A stretch of DNA of 15,521 nt from Alphaproteobacteria bacterium (GCA_900772625.1 CAAHEQ010000037.1:1-15521); one strand, 5' to 3'. Counted from the first letter of the stretch, positions 7,760-14,023 are shown. The notes: generated from the letters alone by a model not told the origin. Program-made: numbers and translations.

Positions 7760-9210
7760 TATTTCAAAACTCCGCCCAAAACGTTATTCATTTGCTCGTC
7801 TGTGACTTTTTGACGATTGATATATAAATCATCACCCAAATACTCGACATCGAAAATTAAAGCATCTTGGCCTTTGGCATCTTTGACTTTGCGCGCCGTA
7901 TCGCGGTAAGGACGCAACACATCAAGAGCGCCTCTGTTATCATCGCACGAGTCTTTATAAGCCGTTGTGAAAGCTTCGCCTGCAAGCTCACCCGCAACCA
8001 TTTTATCAATCACAGCCTTGCAAGCAGCATCATCAATTTTCTTTGGCTCGGGAGCTAGATAATCAAAGTTTGTCACTTGGAACGTGCCTTTGAATTGTTC
8101 AAGCTTTGGTACAATCGTGCCTTTGAGCACAACGCGGTATTGTGGCGCTTCGAAAAGCACTTGATTAACCGTCACAACAAGCTTGTCGAGCAATTTATCA
8201 TACGCATCTTTGGCTTCCTTTTCTGCCGTTTTAACCGCCAAATCTTTGCTTGGAGATTTTGGCAAATCTTGCGCACGTTGATAATTATCCATTTGCGCCG
8301 AGTATGTCAGCATTTGCCCCACCGTAAAGCCTGTCGCCGAAATATCGCTGGACACAACGGAAGGCAAAGAATCAATGCCTTTTGCTTGGATGTTTGTAAA
8401 CGCCCACTTAAGCTCCATAGATACATTGTAATCCTTTTGGTCTTGCTTAAAGTCCAAATCTTGGTCTAAGTCAAACGACAGTGCAAAATCTTTGTCGGCA
8501 GGAATAGTGATTTGTACATTCTTGGCCGACATTGTTTGCTTTAATTGAGGCGTTCTGACAACCTGTTCGATTGGATTTTTCGCCTTTGTTGTACTTGGAA
8601 TATCGACTTTGAAATCAAAACTGTCCGCTGACAAGTTCGCCAGCGCGTGCGTCACTGCAATTCCTTGCAATGAAATAGACGTGTTCGACTTGATATCCGT
8701 ATCTTTGTTTAAATCGGCCGTATCTGTAAACAGAACCTGACCCGCTTTCAGCACCGCACCTGCTGCCGCTGGAAAAGTCAAGCCACTGACGCGCAATTCT
8801 TGCTTTTCGACCAAAGAATGTTCAGGCACGACAAATGCTTGATAATTCAGTGCCGAGTATGTGATTTGATTGTCTTTTAAAATTCCTGTCAGAGCTGGAA
8901 AAATCTGGCTGGCTTCTTTTAATTGCAACTGATAGCGCACGCCATTTTTGCTGCTTCCCGACTTGAACATATTAAATACAAAAGACGGAACAGCCGTTTT
9001 TTTGTCGCTTTTCAGCACGCCTGCTGGCGTTGTCACTTCATAGCCATTGGCGATTGTTTTGACTTGTGATGCACCTTGATATTCGACATCTTCGGACAAC
9101 ACAACATGCTTGACCATTTCCTCGACTTGAGCCGTTGTACTTGGGGCGGCCCATGCAGTAGATGCCATCAGTGCAGCCGTCAAACTGGATACGATAATTT
9201 TTTTTCTCAT
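7759..9210 (-). CDS. Exported protein of unknown function (483 aa)
   Basis: I do not recognise the family. Residues 1-22 are a clear Sec signal peptide: MRKK, a hydrophobic core, then STAWA-APS with an AXA-type cleavage site. No lipobox or second membrane segment is seen, so the product is most likely periplasmic. The mature part is rich in beta-type alternating sequence and in Lys and Asp, with only two cysteines near residues 400-430 that could form one disulfide. The general look resembles large DUF945- or DUF2125-like periplasmic proteins, but no motif proves it. Both ends overlap neighbours as TAATG, with the DUF3126 gene upstream and sufE downstream, so it is translated as part of a tight operon. 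Confidence 0.8.
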   Translation of the reverse strand: MRKKIIVSSLTAALMASTAWAAPSTTAQVEEMVKHVVLSEDVEYQGASQVKTIANGYEVTTPAGVLKSDKKTAVPSFVFNMFKSGSSKNGVRYQLQLKEASQIFPALTGILKDNQITYSALNYQAFVVPEHSLVEKQELRVSGLTFPAAAGAVLKAGQVLFTDTADLNKDTDIKSNTSISLQGIAVTHALANLSADSFDFKVDIPSTTKAKNPIEQVVRTPQLKQTMSAKNVQITIPADKDFALSFDLDQDLDFKQDQKDYNVSMELKWAFTNIQAKGIDSLPSVVSSDISATGFTVGQMLTYSAQMDNYQRAQDLPKSPSKDLAVKTAEKEAKDAYDKLLDKLVVTVNQVLFEAPQYRVVLKGTIVPKLEQFKGTFQVTNFDYLAPEPKKIDDAACKAVIDKMVAGELAGEAFTTAYKDSCDDNRGALDVLRPYRDTARKVKDAKGQDALIFDVEYLGDDLYINRQKVTDEQMNNVLGGVLK

Positions 9211-9428
9211 TACTCCTCCTGTAAATCTTCTGGTAAAATAGACATATTAAAATCGAAAGATGTTTCACCTTCATCTTCATTTTTGTATACAACGCCTATG
9301 AACTGTGAATTCAAATAAACCTCTGCGGGAGCATCTTTTCCTGTGCCCTCTTTCAGGTATATAGAATCCTGTCCAAACAGCTTTTGAAAATAGCTTTGTA
9401 TTTGTTGCATTTCGGATTTTTTAATCAT
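9210..9428 (-). CDS. DUF3126 family protein
   Basis: This small protein of 72 residues matches what I know of DUF3126, a short alphaproteobacterial family of unknown function. The recognisable stretch is AEVYLNSQFIGVVYKNEDEGETSFDFNMSIL. I chose the ATG at 9426-9428 (MIKKSEMQQ). The in-frame ATG at 9459-9461 lies inside the -10 element TATAAT of the promoter, so it cannot be in the transcript. An AAAGGA site lies 10 bases before the chosen start. It is the first gene of the operon, and its stop overlaps the next ATG as TAATG. Confidence 0.8.
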   Translation of the reverse strand: MIKKSEMQQIQSYFQKLFGQDSIYLKEGTGKDAPAEVYLNSQFIGVVYKNEDEGETSFDFNMSILPEDLQEE

Positions 9429-9459
9429 AGAAAACCTATCCTTTCTTTGAAACAAGCCC

Positions 9460-9488
9460 ATTATAGAACAAAAAATACTTTTACAAAA
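9460..9488 (-). promoter_or_regulatory. Promoter of the DUF3126-sufE operon
   Basis: TATAAT on the minus strand (9460-9465) is a perfect -10, 31 bases before the chosen start. The -35 at 17-base spacing is weak (TTTTGT, 9483-9488). Its -35 region overlaps that of the divergent dusA promoter, so the two may compete or be co-regulated. Confidence 0.55.
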
Positions 9489-9507
9489 GCTTTTTTTTCG
9501 TTATAAT
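9480..9507 (+). promoter_or_regulatory. Promoter of dusA placing transcription start next to the ATG
   Basis: TTTACA (9480-9485) and TATAAT (9502-9507) are separated by 16 bases. Transcription would begin about 7 bases after the -10, at 9514-9516, and the ATG is at 9516. No ribosome binding site is present between the -10 and the ATG. The mRNA is therefore probably leaderless. Confidence 0.6.
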
Positions 9508-9515
9508 GCAAAATT

Positions 9516-10460
9516 ATGAAAAAGCAAATAGAAATCGCACCTATGTTAGATTGGACGGACAGTTTCTTCCGTCAGTTTTTACGCCTGATTACTAAAGACG
9601 CTATTTTGTACAGCGAAATGATTGCCGAACAAGCCATTGCGCACGGTAATCTACACAAATTATTGGATTTTTCCCCGTTTGAACTGCCACTGATTTTGCA
9701 AGTCGGAGGCTCTACTCCTGCTCTGATGGCAAACGCCGCTCAAAAAGCCGCCGAGTTTGGCTATACGGGAATTAACATCAACGCGGGATGTCCGTCTGAG
9801 CGCGTCTTTGCGGGCAGCTTTGGCGCCTGTCTAATGGCTGATCCCAAGCGTGTAGCGGCGTGTGTTGAAGCTATGCGAAGCGCCTCCAACCTTGAGGTCA
9901 GCATTAAAACAAGAATCGCGCTCGATAACGGCCAAGATGAAGAGCAAAGCTTTGATTCGTGTTGCAACTTTATCGAAACGACCCACAAAAGCGGATGCGA
10001 TAAATATATTATTCACGCACGGTTGGCACGGCTCAAGGGCTTAACCCCAAAAGAAAACAGGCAAAAAATAGCCCTAAATTACCCGCTTGTCTATCGCGTC
10101 AAAAAAGAGTTTCCAAAGCTCAACATTCTGATCAACGGCAACATTACCTCAACCGATCAAATCGTCGATCACTTGCAATATATGGACGGCGTAATGATTG
10201 GCAGGTGGGCGTATGCCAAGCCTTATGAATTGGCGAACATAGATGCGACTTTTTTTGGTGACACGCACGATGTTTTGTCACGTAAAGAAATACTGGAACG
10301 CTTGATGCCAATTATCGTGATTGCGCCCAAACCGTTGCACTTGACCCGCCATTTAATGGGGCTGTATTGGGGCACGCCCTATTCAAAAGCATTCAAGCAA
10401 ACGCTGCTTGCGAATTCGGTGCGCGCGATTGAAGATTTCTTGCAAAAAACAGATCTTTAA
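9516..10460 (+). CDS. dusA: tRNA-dihydrouridine synthase A
   Basis: DusA is an FMN- and NADPH-dependent enzyme that reduces uridines in the D-loop of tRNA. The TIM-barrel motifs are all present: IAPMLDWTD at the N-terminus, NINAGCPSERV with the catalytic cysteine, FGACLMADP, IHARLARLKGLTPKENR, ILINGNI and GVMIGRWAYAKP. The RHLMGLYWGTP stretch near the C-terminus is typical of the DusA subfamily rather than DusB or DusC. The length of 314 residues is normal. It stands alone, divergent from the DUF3126 operon, and probably gives a leaderless mRNA. No clear terminator follows before the next promoter at 10498. Confidence 0.95.
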   Translation: MKKQIEIAPMLDWTDSFFRQFLRLITKDAILYSEMIAEQAIAHGNLHKLLDFSPFELPLILQVGGSTPALMANAAQKAAEFGYTGININAGCPSERVFAGSFGACLMADPKRVAACVEAMRSASNLEVSIKTRIALDNGQDEEQSFDSCCNFIETTHKSGCDKYIIHARLARLKGLTPKENRQKIALNYPLVYRVKKEFPKLNILINGNITSTDQIVDHLQYMDGVMIGRWAYAKPYELANIDATFFGDTHDVLSRKEILERLMPIIVIAPKPLHLTRHLMGLYWGTPYSKAFKQTLLANSVRAIEDFLQKTDL

Positions 10461-10497
10461 AATACACATTTTTATTAAAAATAAGCTCACTTTTTTA

Positions 10498-10526
10498 TTG
10501 ACTTTTGTCAAGAATTGTCATATAAT
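10498..10526 (+). promoter_or_regulatory. Near-consensus sigma70 promoter of the proline-rich protein gene
   Basis: TTGACT (10498-10503) and TATAAT (10521-10526) have the ideal 17-base spacing, one mismatch in total. The spacer holds the direct repeat TTGTCA-AGAA-TTGTCA (10505-10520). This is the strongest-looking promoter in the window and suggests abundant expression. Confidence 0.8.
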
Positions 10527-10556
10527 CTTAGTTGTTATTATGAAAAGGAGAAGACA

Positions 10557-10916
10557 ATGAAAAATAAAACTCTTACAGTCTTAGCAACTTTGGGCTTGTT
10601 GGTTGCAGCAGCGCCAAAAGCTGAAGCTCAGTATTATGTGGGGCCGCGTTTTGCGCCGATTTATGCGCCCGTACCTGTCGTTGTACCACCACCTCCACCA
10701 CCACCCGTGATTGTTCGACCTGTTATCGTCAGACCGCGCGTGATTGCACCTGTGGTATCTGTGCCTTTACCTGCGCCTTATCCATATTACGACTATGGTT
10801 ATGGCATTGTGCCACCACCACCTCCTCCACCACGTTTCTATCGCGGTTGTCCACCACCTCCTCCACCACGTTTCCATCATCGTTATCCAATGTATCGTGG
10901 AGGTCGTTGTCGCTAA
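10557..10916 (+). CDS. Small secreted proline-rich protein
   Basis: The product of 119 residues has a signal peptide (residues 1-24, MKNKTL..., cleavage after AEA) and a mature part dominated by Pro, Val, Tyr and Arg. There are three runs of six to seven prolines, and PPPPPPRF occurs twice. Valine-rich VIVRPVIVRPRV sits in the middle, and the tail is His/Arg-rich with two cysteines in the last third. No enzyme family is suggested; such proteins are often envelope or surface components. The poly-proline runs would call for elongation factor P during translation. The start is set by the AAGGAGAAG site at 10546-10554; an upstream in-frame ATG at 10515 precedes the promoter -10 and is excluded. 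Function unknown. Confidence 0.8.
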   Translation: MKNKTLTVLATLGLLVAAAPKAEAQYYVGPRFAPIYAPVPVVVPPPPPPPVIVRPVIVRPRVIAPVVSVPLPAPYPYYDYGYGIVPPPPPPPRFYRGCPPPPPPRFHHRYPMYRGGRCR

Positions 10917-11030
10917 AATCAAGTATAAGCGTTTATCGGTTGGGCTGGAACGAGCATTTCGTATAATTGCAGTGCAAAAGCTAGCCATCTAATTTAGCGC
11001 GATACATATTTTATGTAGTATGGAAAGTTA

Positions 11031-11066
11031 AAAAGAGCCAGTTCGGTACGTCCGTTTGGCTCTTTT
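11031..11066. terminator. Bidirectional intrinsic terminator
   Basis: AAAAGAGCCA (11031-11040) pairs perfectly with TGGCTCTTTT (11057-11066) around 16 bases. T runs flank both directions. It can end transcripts of the proline-rich protein gene from the left and of the lectin-like pseudogene from the right. Its AGAGCCA arm and 16-base loop also resemble the hairpin family in the next 1 kb. Confidence 0.8.
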
Positions 11067-11074
11067 GCAATAAA

Positions 11075-11463
11075 TTATTTGCTGATACAGACGGCTAGAT
11101 ATCCCCCCTCCCTGTTTGCCCCTTCACACCAATCCTCTCTTCATTATCATCGTATATAAAAGAATTGCCACTTCCATATGAGGCTCTTGCCCATACAACT
11201 GCGCCAATGCCAATTTTTTCACATTGATCTGAGTTGAAAGCACCATCCCAAGTCGGGCATAGGTCGTATACGGAAGGCATTTTCATTCCTTGTGCTTCGC
11301 ACCAAGTGTAGGCACTCCACCAGTTCATCTTACTATTGCTGGCACAGTATTCGTGACCATTTACGCCTGTAAAGAGGCTGCCACCATCGCATGTTGCAGC
11401 GTTGGCTGCTGAACCAATTGTTAAGAAACCCGTCACTATGGCGGTAAGCGTTAATAATTTGAT
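11075..11463 (-). pseudogene. C-type-lectin-like secreted protein, start codon lost and 3' frameshift
   Basis: This is a relative of the intact gene at 12329-12757. Shared features are CDGG, GxNGHxYC, MNWWSAYxWCEAQG and CxxWDG, in the same order with conserved cysteines. The reading frame extends upstream of the GTG at 11434-11436 into a good signal peptide (IKLLTLTAIVTGFLTIGSAANA), but the codon that aligns with the ATG of the relative is ATC (11461-11463), 4 bases after AAAGGAAAG. At the 3' end the frame stops at 11095, within a stretch after a run of six G (11103-11108 on the minus strand). One more G would give GYLAVCISK and a stop at 11075, restoring the C-terminal cysteine that the fold needs. 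Both defects point to a pseudogene. GTG start and G-tract phase variation are the alternatives. Confidence 0.65.
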
Positions 11464-11571
11464 TTTTCTTTCCTTTCTTTTGTTATGTTAAAAATTGCCT
11501 GCTTTCAAAAAATGATTTTTGCGACCCTGAACCCAATAATCTGTTTTGAGTTGCGTCCCCATATTCGACCA

Positions 11572-11611
11572 GCAAAAGCGCGAAGAAAAACCGCGCCAGC
11601 CCTTATTTTGC
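11572..11611. repeat. Palindromic repeat copy 1 (imperfect)
   Basis: GCGCG (11578-11582) pairs with CGCGC (11592-11596), and GCAAAA (11572-11577) with TTTTGC (11606-11611), leaving an unpaired bulge on the right side. The minus strand of 11591-11606 is ATAAGGGCTGGCGCGG, identical to 87-102 on the plus strand. This is the most decayed hairpin of the cluster but carries the best sequence match to the left-edge copy. Confidence 0.55.
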
Positions 11612-11642
11612 AGATAAAAGTTGTGTTTGTATCTCCCAAAGA

Positions 11643-11676
11643 GCCAGCGCGAGCACGCGAAGATTTTCGCGCTGGC
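11643..11676. repeat. Palindromic repeat copy 2
   Basis: GCCAGCGCGA (11643-11652) pairs perfectly with TCGCGCTGGC (11667-11676) around 14 bases. The plus strand is closely similar to the minus strand of the copy at 11905-11946, including the loop. Both read as the peptide EPARAR followed by FRAG or LRAG. Confidence 0.7.
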
Positions 11677-11692
11677 ACTTTTTATGCCATTT

Positions 11693-11734
11693 TATTCGGC
11701 GCGCGTGGACGCATTGAAAATCGCGCGGCGAATA
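11693..11734. repeat. Palindromic repeat copy 3
   Basis: TATTCGGCGCGCG (11693-11705) pairs with CGCGCGGCGAATA (11722-11734) at 12 of 13 positions around 16 bases. The arm sequence differs from the GCCAGCGCG type, but arm length, loop length and the CGCG next to the loop agree. Confidence 0.65.
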
Positions 11735-11776
11735 GGATAAATCATTATTTGAAATAAAATATTTGCTTTTTAAAAA

Positions 11777-11812
11777 AGGCTGGTGCGAAAAATTCGCGCG
11801 GCGCGCCAGCCT
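11777..11812. repeat. Palindromic repeat copy 4
   Basis: AGGCTGGTGCG (11777-11787) pairs with CGCGCCAGCCT (11802-11812) with one G-T wobble, around 14 bases. It is followed by TAATGCTATAT, similar to TAATGCTGTAT after the copy at 12006-12047, so the repeat unit extends past the hairpin. Confidence 0.7.
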
Positions 11813-11904
11813 AGGGCTAATGCTATATCAAAAAAATTTGTTTTCATTCCGTACCCTTTCTTGTTTACTGTTCAAAATACGATGCATTGGTTTTCATTCT
11901 CTAA

Positions 11905-11946
11905 AAGAGCCAGCGCGCAAAAATACGCGCGCTCGCGCTGGCTCTT
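11905..11946. repeat. Palindromic repeat copy 5
   Basis: AAGAGCCAGCGCG (11905-11917) pairs perfectly with CGCGCTGGCTCTT (11934-11946) around 16 bases. It is one of the two longest stems in the cluster and an inverted relative of the copy at 11643-11676. Confidence 0.75.
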
Positions 11947-12005
11947 GAAAAAGTTTGTTTTTCATCATCATTCTCCGTTCATTAGTTGTTGCTTTTGTGA
12001 AGGGC

Positions 12006-12047
12006 AAAGGTTGGCGCGTGGAATCGAGGAAAACCGCGCCAGCCTTT
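12006..12047. repeat. Palindromic repeat copy 6
   Basis: AAAGGTTGGCGCG (12006-12018) pairs with CGCGCCAGCCTTT (12035-12047) with one G-T wobble, around 16 bases. Its minus strand (12049-12034) is block B of the two-block repeat also seen at the left edge. Confidence 0.75.
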
Positions 12048-12079
12048 ATGTAATGCTGTATTAAAATCGCTTCCTCCAA

Positions 12080-12113
12080 AGCCGCCGCGCTGTGCGACAT
12101 TCCCGCTGCGGCT
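12080..12113. repeat. Palindromic repeat copy 7
   Basis: AGCCGCCGCG (12080-12089) pairs with CGCTGCGGCT (12104-12113) at 9 of 10 positions around 14 bases. The minus strand of 12080-12100 is block A of the two-block repeat, matching 16-36 at 19 of 21 bases. Confidence 0.65.
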
Positions 12114-12185
12114 CTGAGTGGCAAAAATAATTCTTCAATTGAAATTGGGTAGCTGAATGTTTGATAAACAGCTTTACAGTAGGCG

Positions 12186-12314
12186 TTGTCCAAAAATAAG
12201 GAACGTTTTTTTTATAACGATTCGAGCTTAAAATAATTTTTCAAAACTGTCAAGTTTCCTTGTGTTTTATTTTTACGAAAAAGTACATATTAAACGTTCC
12301 TTAAAAATGGACAA
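12186..12314. mobile_element. MITE-like element with 23-bp terminal inverted repeats
   Basis: The ends 12186-12208 and 12292-12314 are inverted repeats that match at 19 of 23 positions; the mismatches are confined to a central A/T block. The outer part is TTGTCC...GGACAA and the inner part is AAGGAACGTTT. The 83 bases between are AT-rich and code for nothing. The layout is that of a short non-autonomous element, but no target duplication is visible at the flanks (GGCG left, ATGA right) and no transposase is in the window. Since the right end lies 14 bases before the ATG of the lectin-like gene, the repeats could instead be a pair of regulator binding sites. Confidence 0.45.
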
Positions 12315-12328
12315 ATGAAAGGGAAAAA

Positions 12329-12757
12329 ATGAAATTATCAAAAATCTTAACTATCGGTTCAATGGCAACTCTTGTGGCGTTCAACGCTCTTGTAGCTCAC
12401 GCCCAAAATTGTGATGGAGGCAATACCGTCACTGGGACGAATGGTCACGTCTATTGCTTGAGCAAAAATGATATGAATTGGTGGAGTGCTTATGCTTGGT
12501 GTGAAGCACAAGGGAGGCATTTAGCCTCAATTTATGAAGCTTGCCCTGCATGGGACGGTTTACAAGGTGACAATAAGTGCGCGAATTTAAAAGGAAATTC
12601 AAATAATCCGCGCGCTTTTTCATCAACCGCTCAAGGAAGTAATAACGCCTGTGTTGTTTTGCTCGGCAATGGAATGATCGGCTGCGGTATCGCCGAAAAT
12701 GGATCAGTCATTGCGGGCACAGGGCGTGCTGAACAAAACAGAGCTTTGTGCTATTAA
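12329..12757 (+). CDS. Secreted C-type-lectin-like domain protein
   Basis: The product of 142 residues has a signal peptide (1-25, MKLSKIL..., cleavage after AHA) and one small disulfide-rich domain. CDGG, NGHVYCLS, MNWWSAYAWCEAQGRHLASIYEAC and the final ALCY follow the C-type lectin-like layout, in which a WC...G..L motif comes early and a conserved cysteine ends the domain. Eight cysteines would allow four disulfides. The QPD/WND-type calcium sugar-binding motif is not evident, so sugar binding is unproven. A GAAAGGG site lies before the ATG. The related pseudogene at 11075-11463 points the other way. Upstream lie the MITE-like repeats, which may carry its promoter; no strong -35/-10 pair is seen. 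Converges with pth. Confidence 0.75.
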   Translation: MKLSKILTIGSMATLVAFNALVAHAQNCDGGNTVTGTNGHVYCLSKNDMNWWSAYAWCEAQGRHLASIYEACPAWDGLQGDNKCANLKGNSNNPRAFSSTAQGSNNACVVLLGNGMIGCGIAENGSVIAGTGRAEQNRALCY

Positions 12758-12784
12758 AAATCATGCCATAGAAATAGATAAAAT

Positions 12785-12799
12785 AAGGAATTATTTCCT
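12785..12799 (-). terminator. Weak hairpin at the end of pth
   Basis: AGGAA (12786-12790) pairs with TTCCT (12795-12799) around 4 bases, spanning the pth stop codon. On the minus strand TATTTTATCTATTT follows. The stem is short, and no better terminator exists in the 33 bases between the convergent genes. Confidence 0.25.
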
Positions 12800-13360
12800 G
12801 AGTTTTTCGCTGACGGCGCTGCCAAAAGCGCCACAGTCTTTTTTGATAAATGTTCCGATTGTATCGGCAATAAGAGCCACTGCCGTGTCAATTTTTTCTT
12901 TGTCTGCCTTGTTAAAAGTCGATAAAACCCAATCGACAACTTGGCTTTTTTCCGCAGGTCTGCCGACTCCTATGCGCACACGGCCGTACGCATTGCCAAG
13001 TTGACTGTCGATGCTTTTAAGCCCATTATGGCCACCAGCGCCGCCTCCAAACTTGCCTTTGATAGCCCCCACAGGCAAATCCATATCATCGTGAATGACA
13101 ATGACGTGGGCAGGTGGAACTTTATAAAACGCCGCAACCGCGCCGACAGCATTGCCAGATAAATTCATATAAGTCAACGGTTTAACAAGTAAAACTTTTT
13201 CACCGTCAATCGAACCTTCGGCAAGCAACGCTTGAAACTTTGTTTTAAAATCGGCAAAAGAATAGCGGCGAGCAATTTCGTCCGCCGCCATAAAACCAAC
13301 ATTGTGACGGGTTGATTGGTATTCTTTATCAGGATTGCCCAAGCCCGCCACAATAAACAT
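12791..13360 (-). CDS. pth: Peptidyl-tRNA hydrolase
   Basis: Pth releases tRNA from peptidyl-tRNA that drops off ribosomes, in the cytoplasm. The catalytic H19 lies in TRHNVGF, with N9 in GLGNP, N66 in KPLTYMNLSG, D92 in IHDDMDLPVG and N112 in GGHNGLKSI, all matching the family. The length of 189 residues is normal. The gene begins 3 bases after the rplY stop, an arrangement common in bacteria, so the two are cotranscribed from the promoter at 14114-14142. Confidence 0.97.
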   Translation of the reverse strand: MFIVAGLGNPDKEYQSTRHNVGFMAADEIARRYSFADFKTKFQALLAEGSIDGEKVLLVKPLTYMNLSGNAVGAVAAFYKVPPAHVIVIHDDMDLPVGAIKGKFGGGAGGHNGLKSIDSQLGNAYGRVRIGVGRPAEKSQVVDWVLSTFNKADKEKIDTAVALIADTIGTFIKKDCGAFGSAVSEKLRK

Positions 13361-13363
13361 TGA

Positions 13364-14023
13364 TTATTCCTTTTTTGCTTCTGCATCAGCAGCAGGTGCA
13401 GCAGCATCAGCCGCAGCAGCTGTGTCATCAGCAGCAGGAGCTGCTTCAACAACTTCTTCCTTCGCAGGTTCAGCAACTGTCACGATAGTTGTGTCAGCAT
13501 CAACCAACAACTTAACGCCCGCAGGCAACTTGATTTCGCCAACAGTCTTTGTATCGCCGATGTTCATATCGCCAATATCCAACACCAATTTTTCAGGAAT
13601 GTTATCGGCCGAGCAAGAAACTTCCAACGAACGGTGAACAATGTTCAGCACGCCGCCGTCTTTGATACCAGGAGCATTTTCTTCATTTTCGAAGTGGACA
13701 GGAATTTCCATCGTCAACTTAGCATCTTTAGAAATGCGCAAGAAGTCCGCGTGCATAGGACGATCTGTTAATCTGTGCAATTGAACGTCTTGGCACAAAG
13801 TGCGGATTTTTTCACCGTCTAGATCGATTTCGAATTGGTGCGTCCAGAAACCTGGCTTATTCAACAAACCGACCAAAACTTTTTCTTCAATGTTAAACAT
13901 CACAGGAGCTTTTTTGTCGCCATAGGCAACCGCAGGAACGAAACCAGTGCGACGAACAGCACGGGAGGCCCCCTTACCAGCCTTTTCACGTTTAACAGCT
14001 TTAATTTCAATAATCTTTACCAT
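13364..14023 (-). CDS. rplY: Ribosomal protein L25 (Ctc/TL5 type)
   Basis: L25 binds 5S rRNA in the large ribosomal subunit. Residues 5-95 are the 5S-binding domain (KAVKREKAGKGASRAVRRTGFVPAVAYG, then CQDVQLHRLTDRPMHADFLRI). Residues 100-190 form the beta-rich TL5/Ctc C-terminal domain (EIPVHFENEENAPGIKDGGVLN). A tail of about 35 residues rich in Ala, Asp and Glu follows, common in alphaproteobacterial L25. The length of 219 residues is usual for the long form. The ATG is preceded by AAAGGATTTTAAAT. It is the first gene of the rplY-pth operon, with a leader of about 80 bases containing two hairpins. Confidence 0.96.
   Translation of the reverse strand: MVKIIEIKAVKREKAGKGASRAVRRTGFVPAVAYGDKKAPVMFNIEEKVLVGLLNKPGFWTHQFEIDLDGEKIRTLCQDVQLHRLTDRPMHADFLRISKDAKLTMEIPVHFENEENAPGIKDGGVLNIVHRSLEVSCSADNIPEKLVLDIGDMNIGDTKTVGEIKLPAGVKLLVDADTTIVTVAEPAKEEVVEAAPAADDTAAAADAAAPAADAEAKKE

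Noticed and set aside
9429..9461. Longer start (MGLFQRKDRFS) for the DUF3126 gene.
   Set aside because: Its ATG is part of the TATAAT -10 element, so it would not be transcribed from that promoter.
11485..12064. Several plus-strand open frames (11485-11757, 11763-11948, 11783-12064).
   Set aside because: They are short, Arg/Ala-rich products of reading through GC-rich hairpins, overlap one another and lack ribosome binding sites.
11572..12113. CRISPR array.
   Set aside because: Repeats are palindromes of differing sequence with irregular spacing (about 50-130 bases) and no constant direct repeat; no cas gene is present.
11572..12113. Integron attC sites.
   Set aside because: The hairpins lack the RYYYAAC/GTTRRRY core pairs and there are no cassette genes or integrase.
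11894..12193. 99-residue open frame on the minus strand across the hairpin cluster, TTG start.
   Set aside because: It covers three hairpins, has no ribosome binding site and begins inside the MITE-like inverted repeat. The peptide similarity to the left-edge copy is discussed as a finding, but coding is not supported.
12249..12278. Minus-strand TTGACA inside the MITE-like element as a promoter into the repeat cluster.
   Set aside because: The only -10 at 17-base spacing would be TAAGCT, a poor match, and no gene lies downstream.
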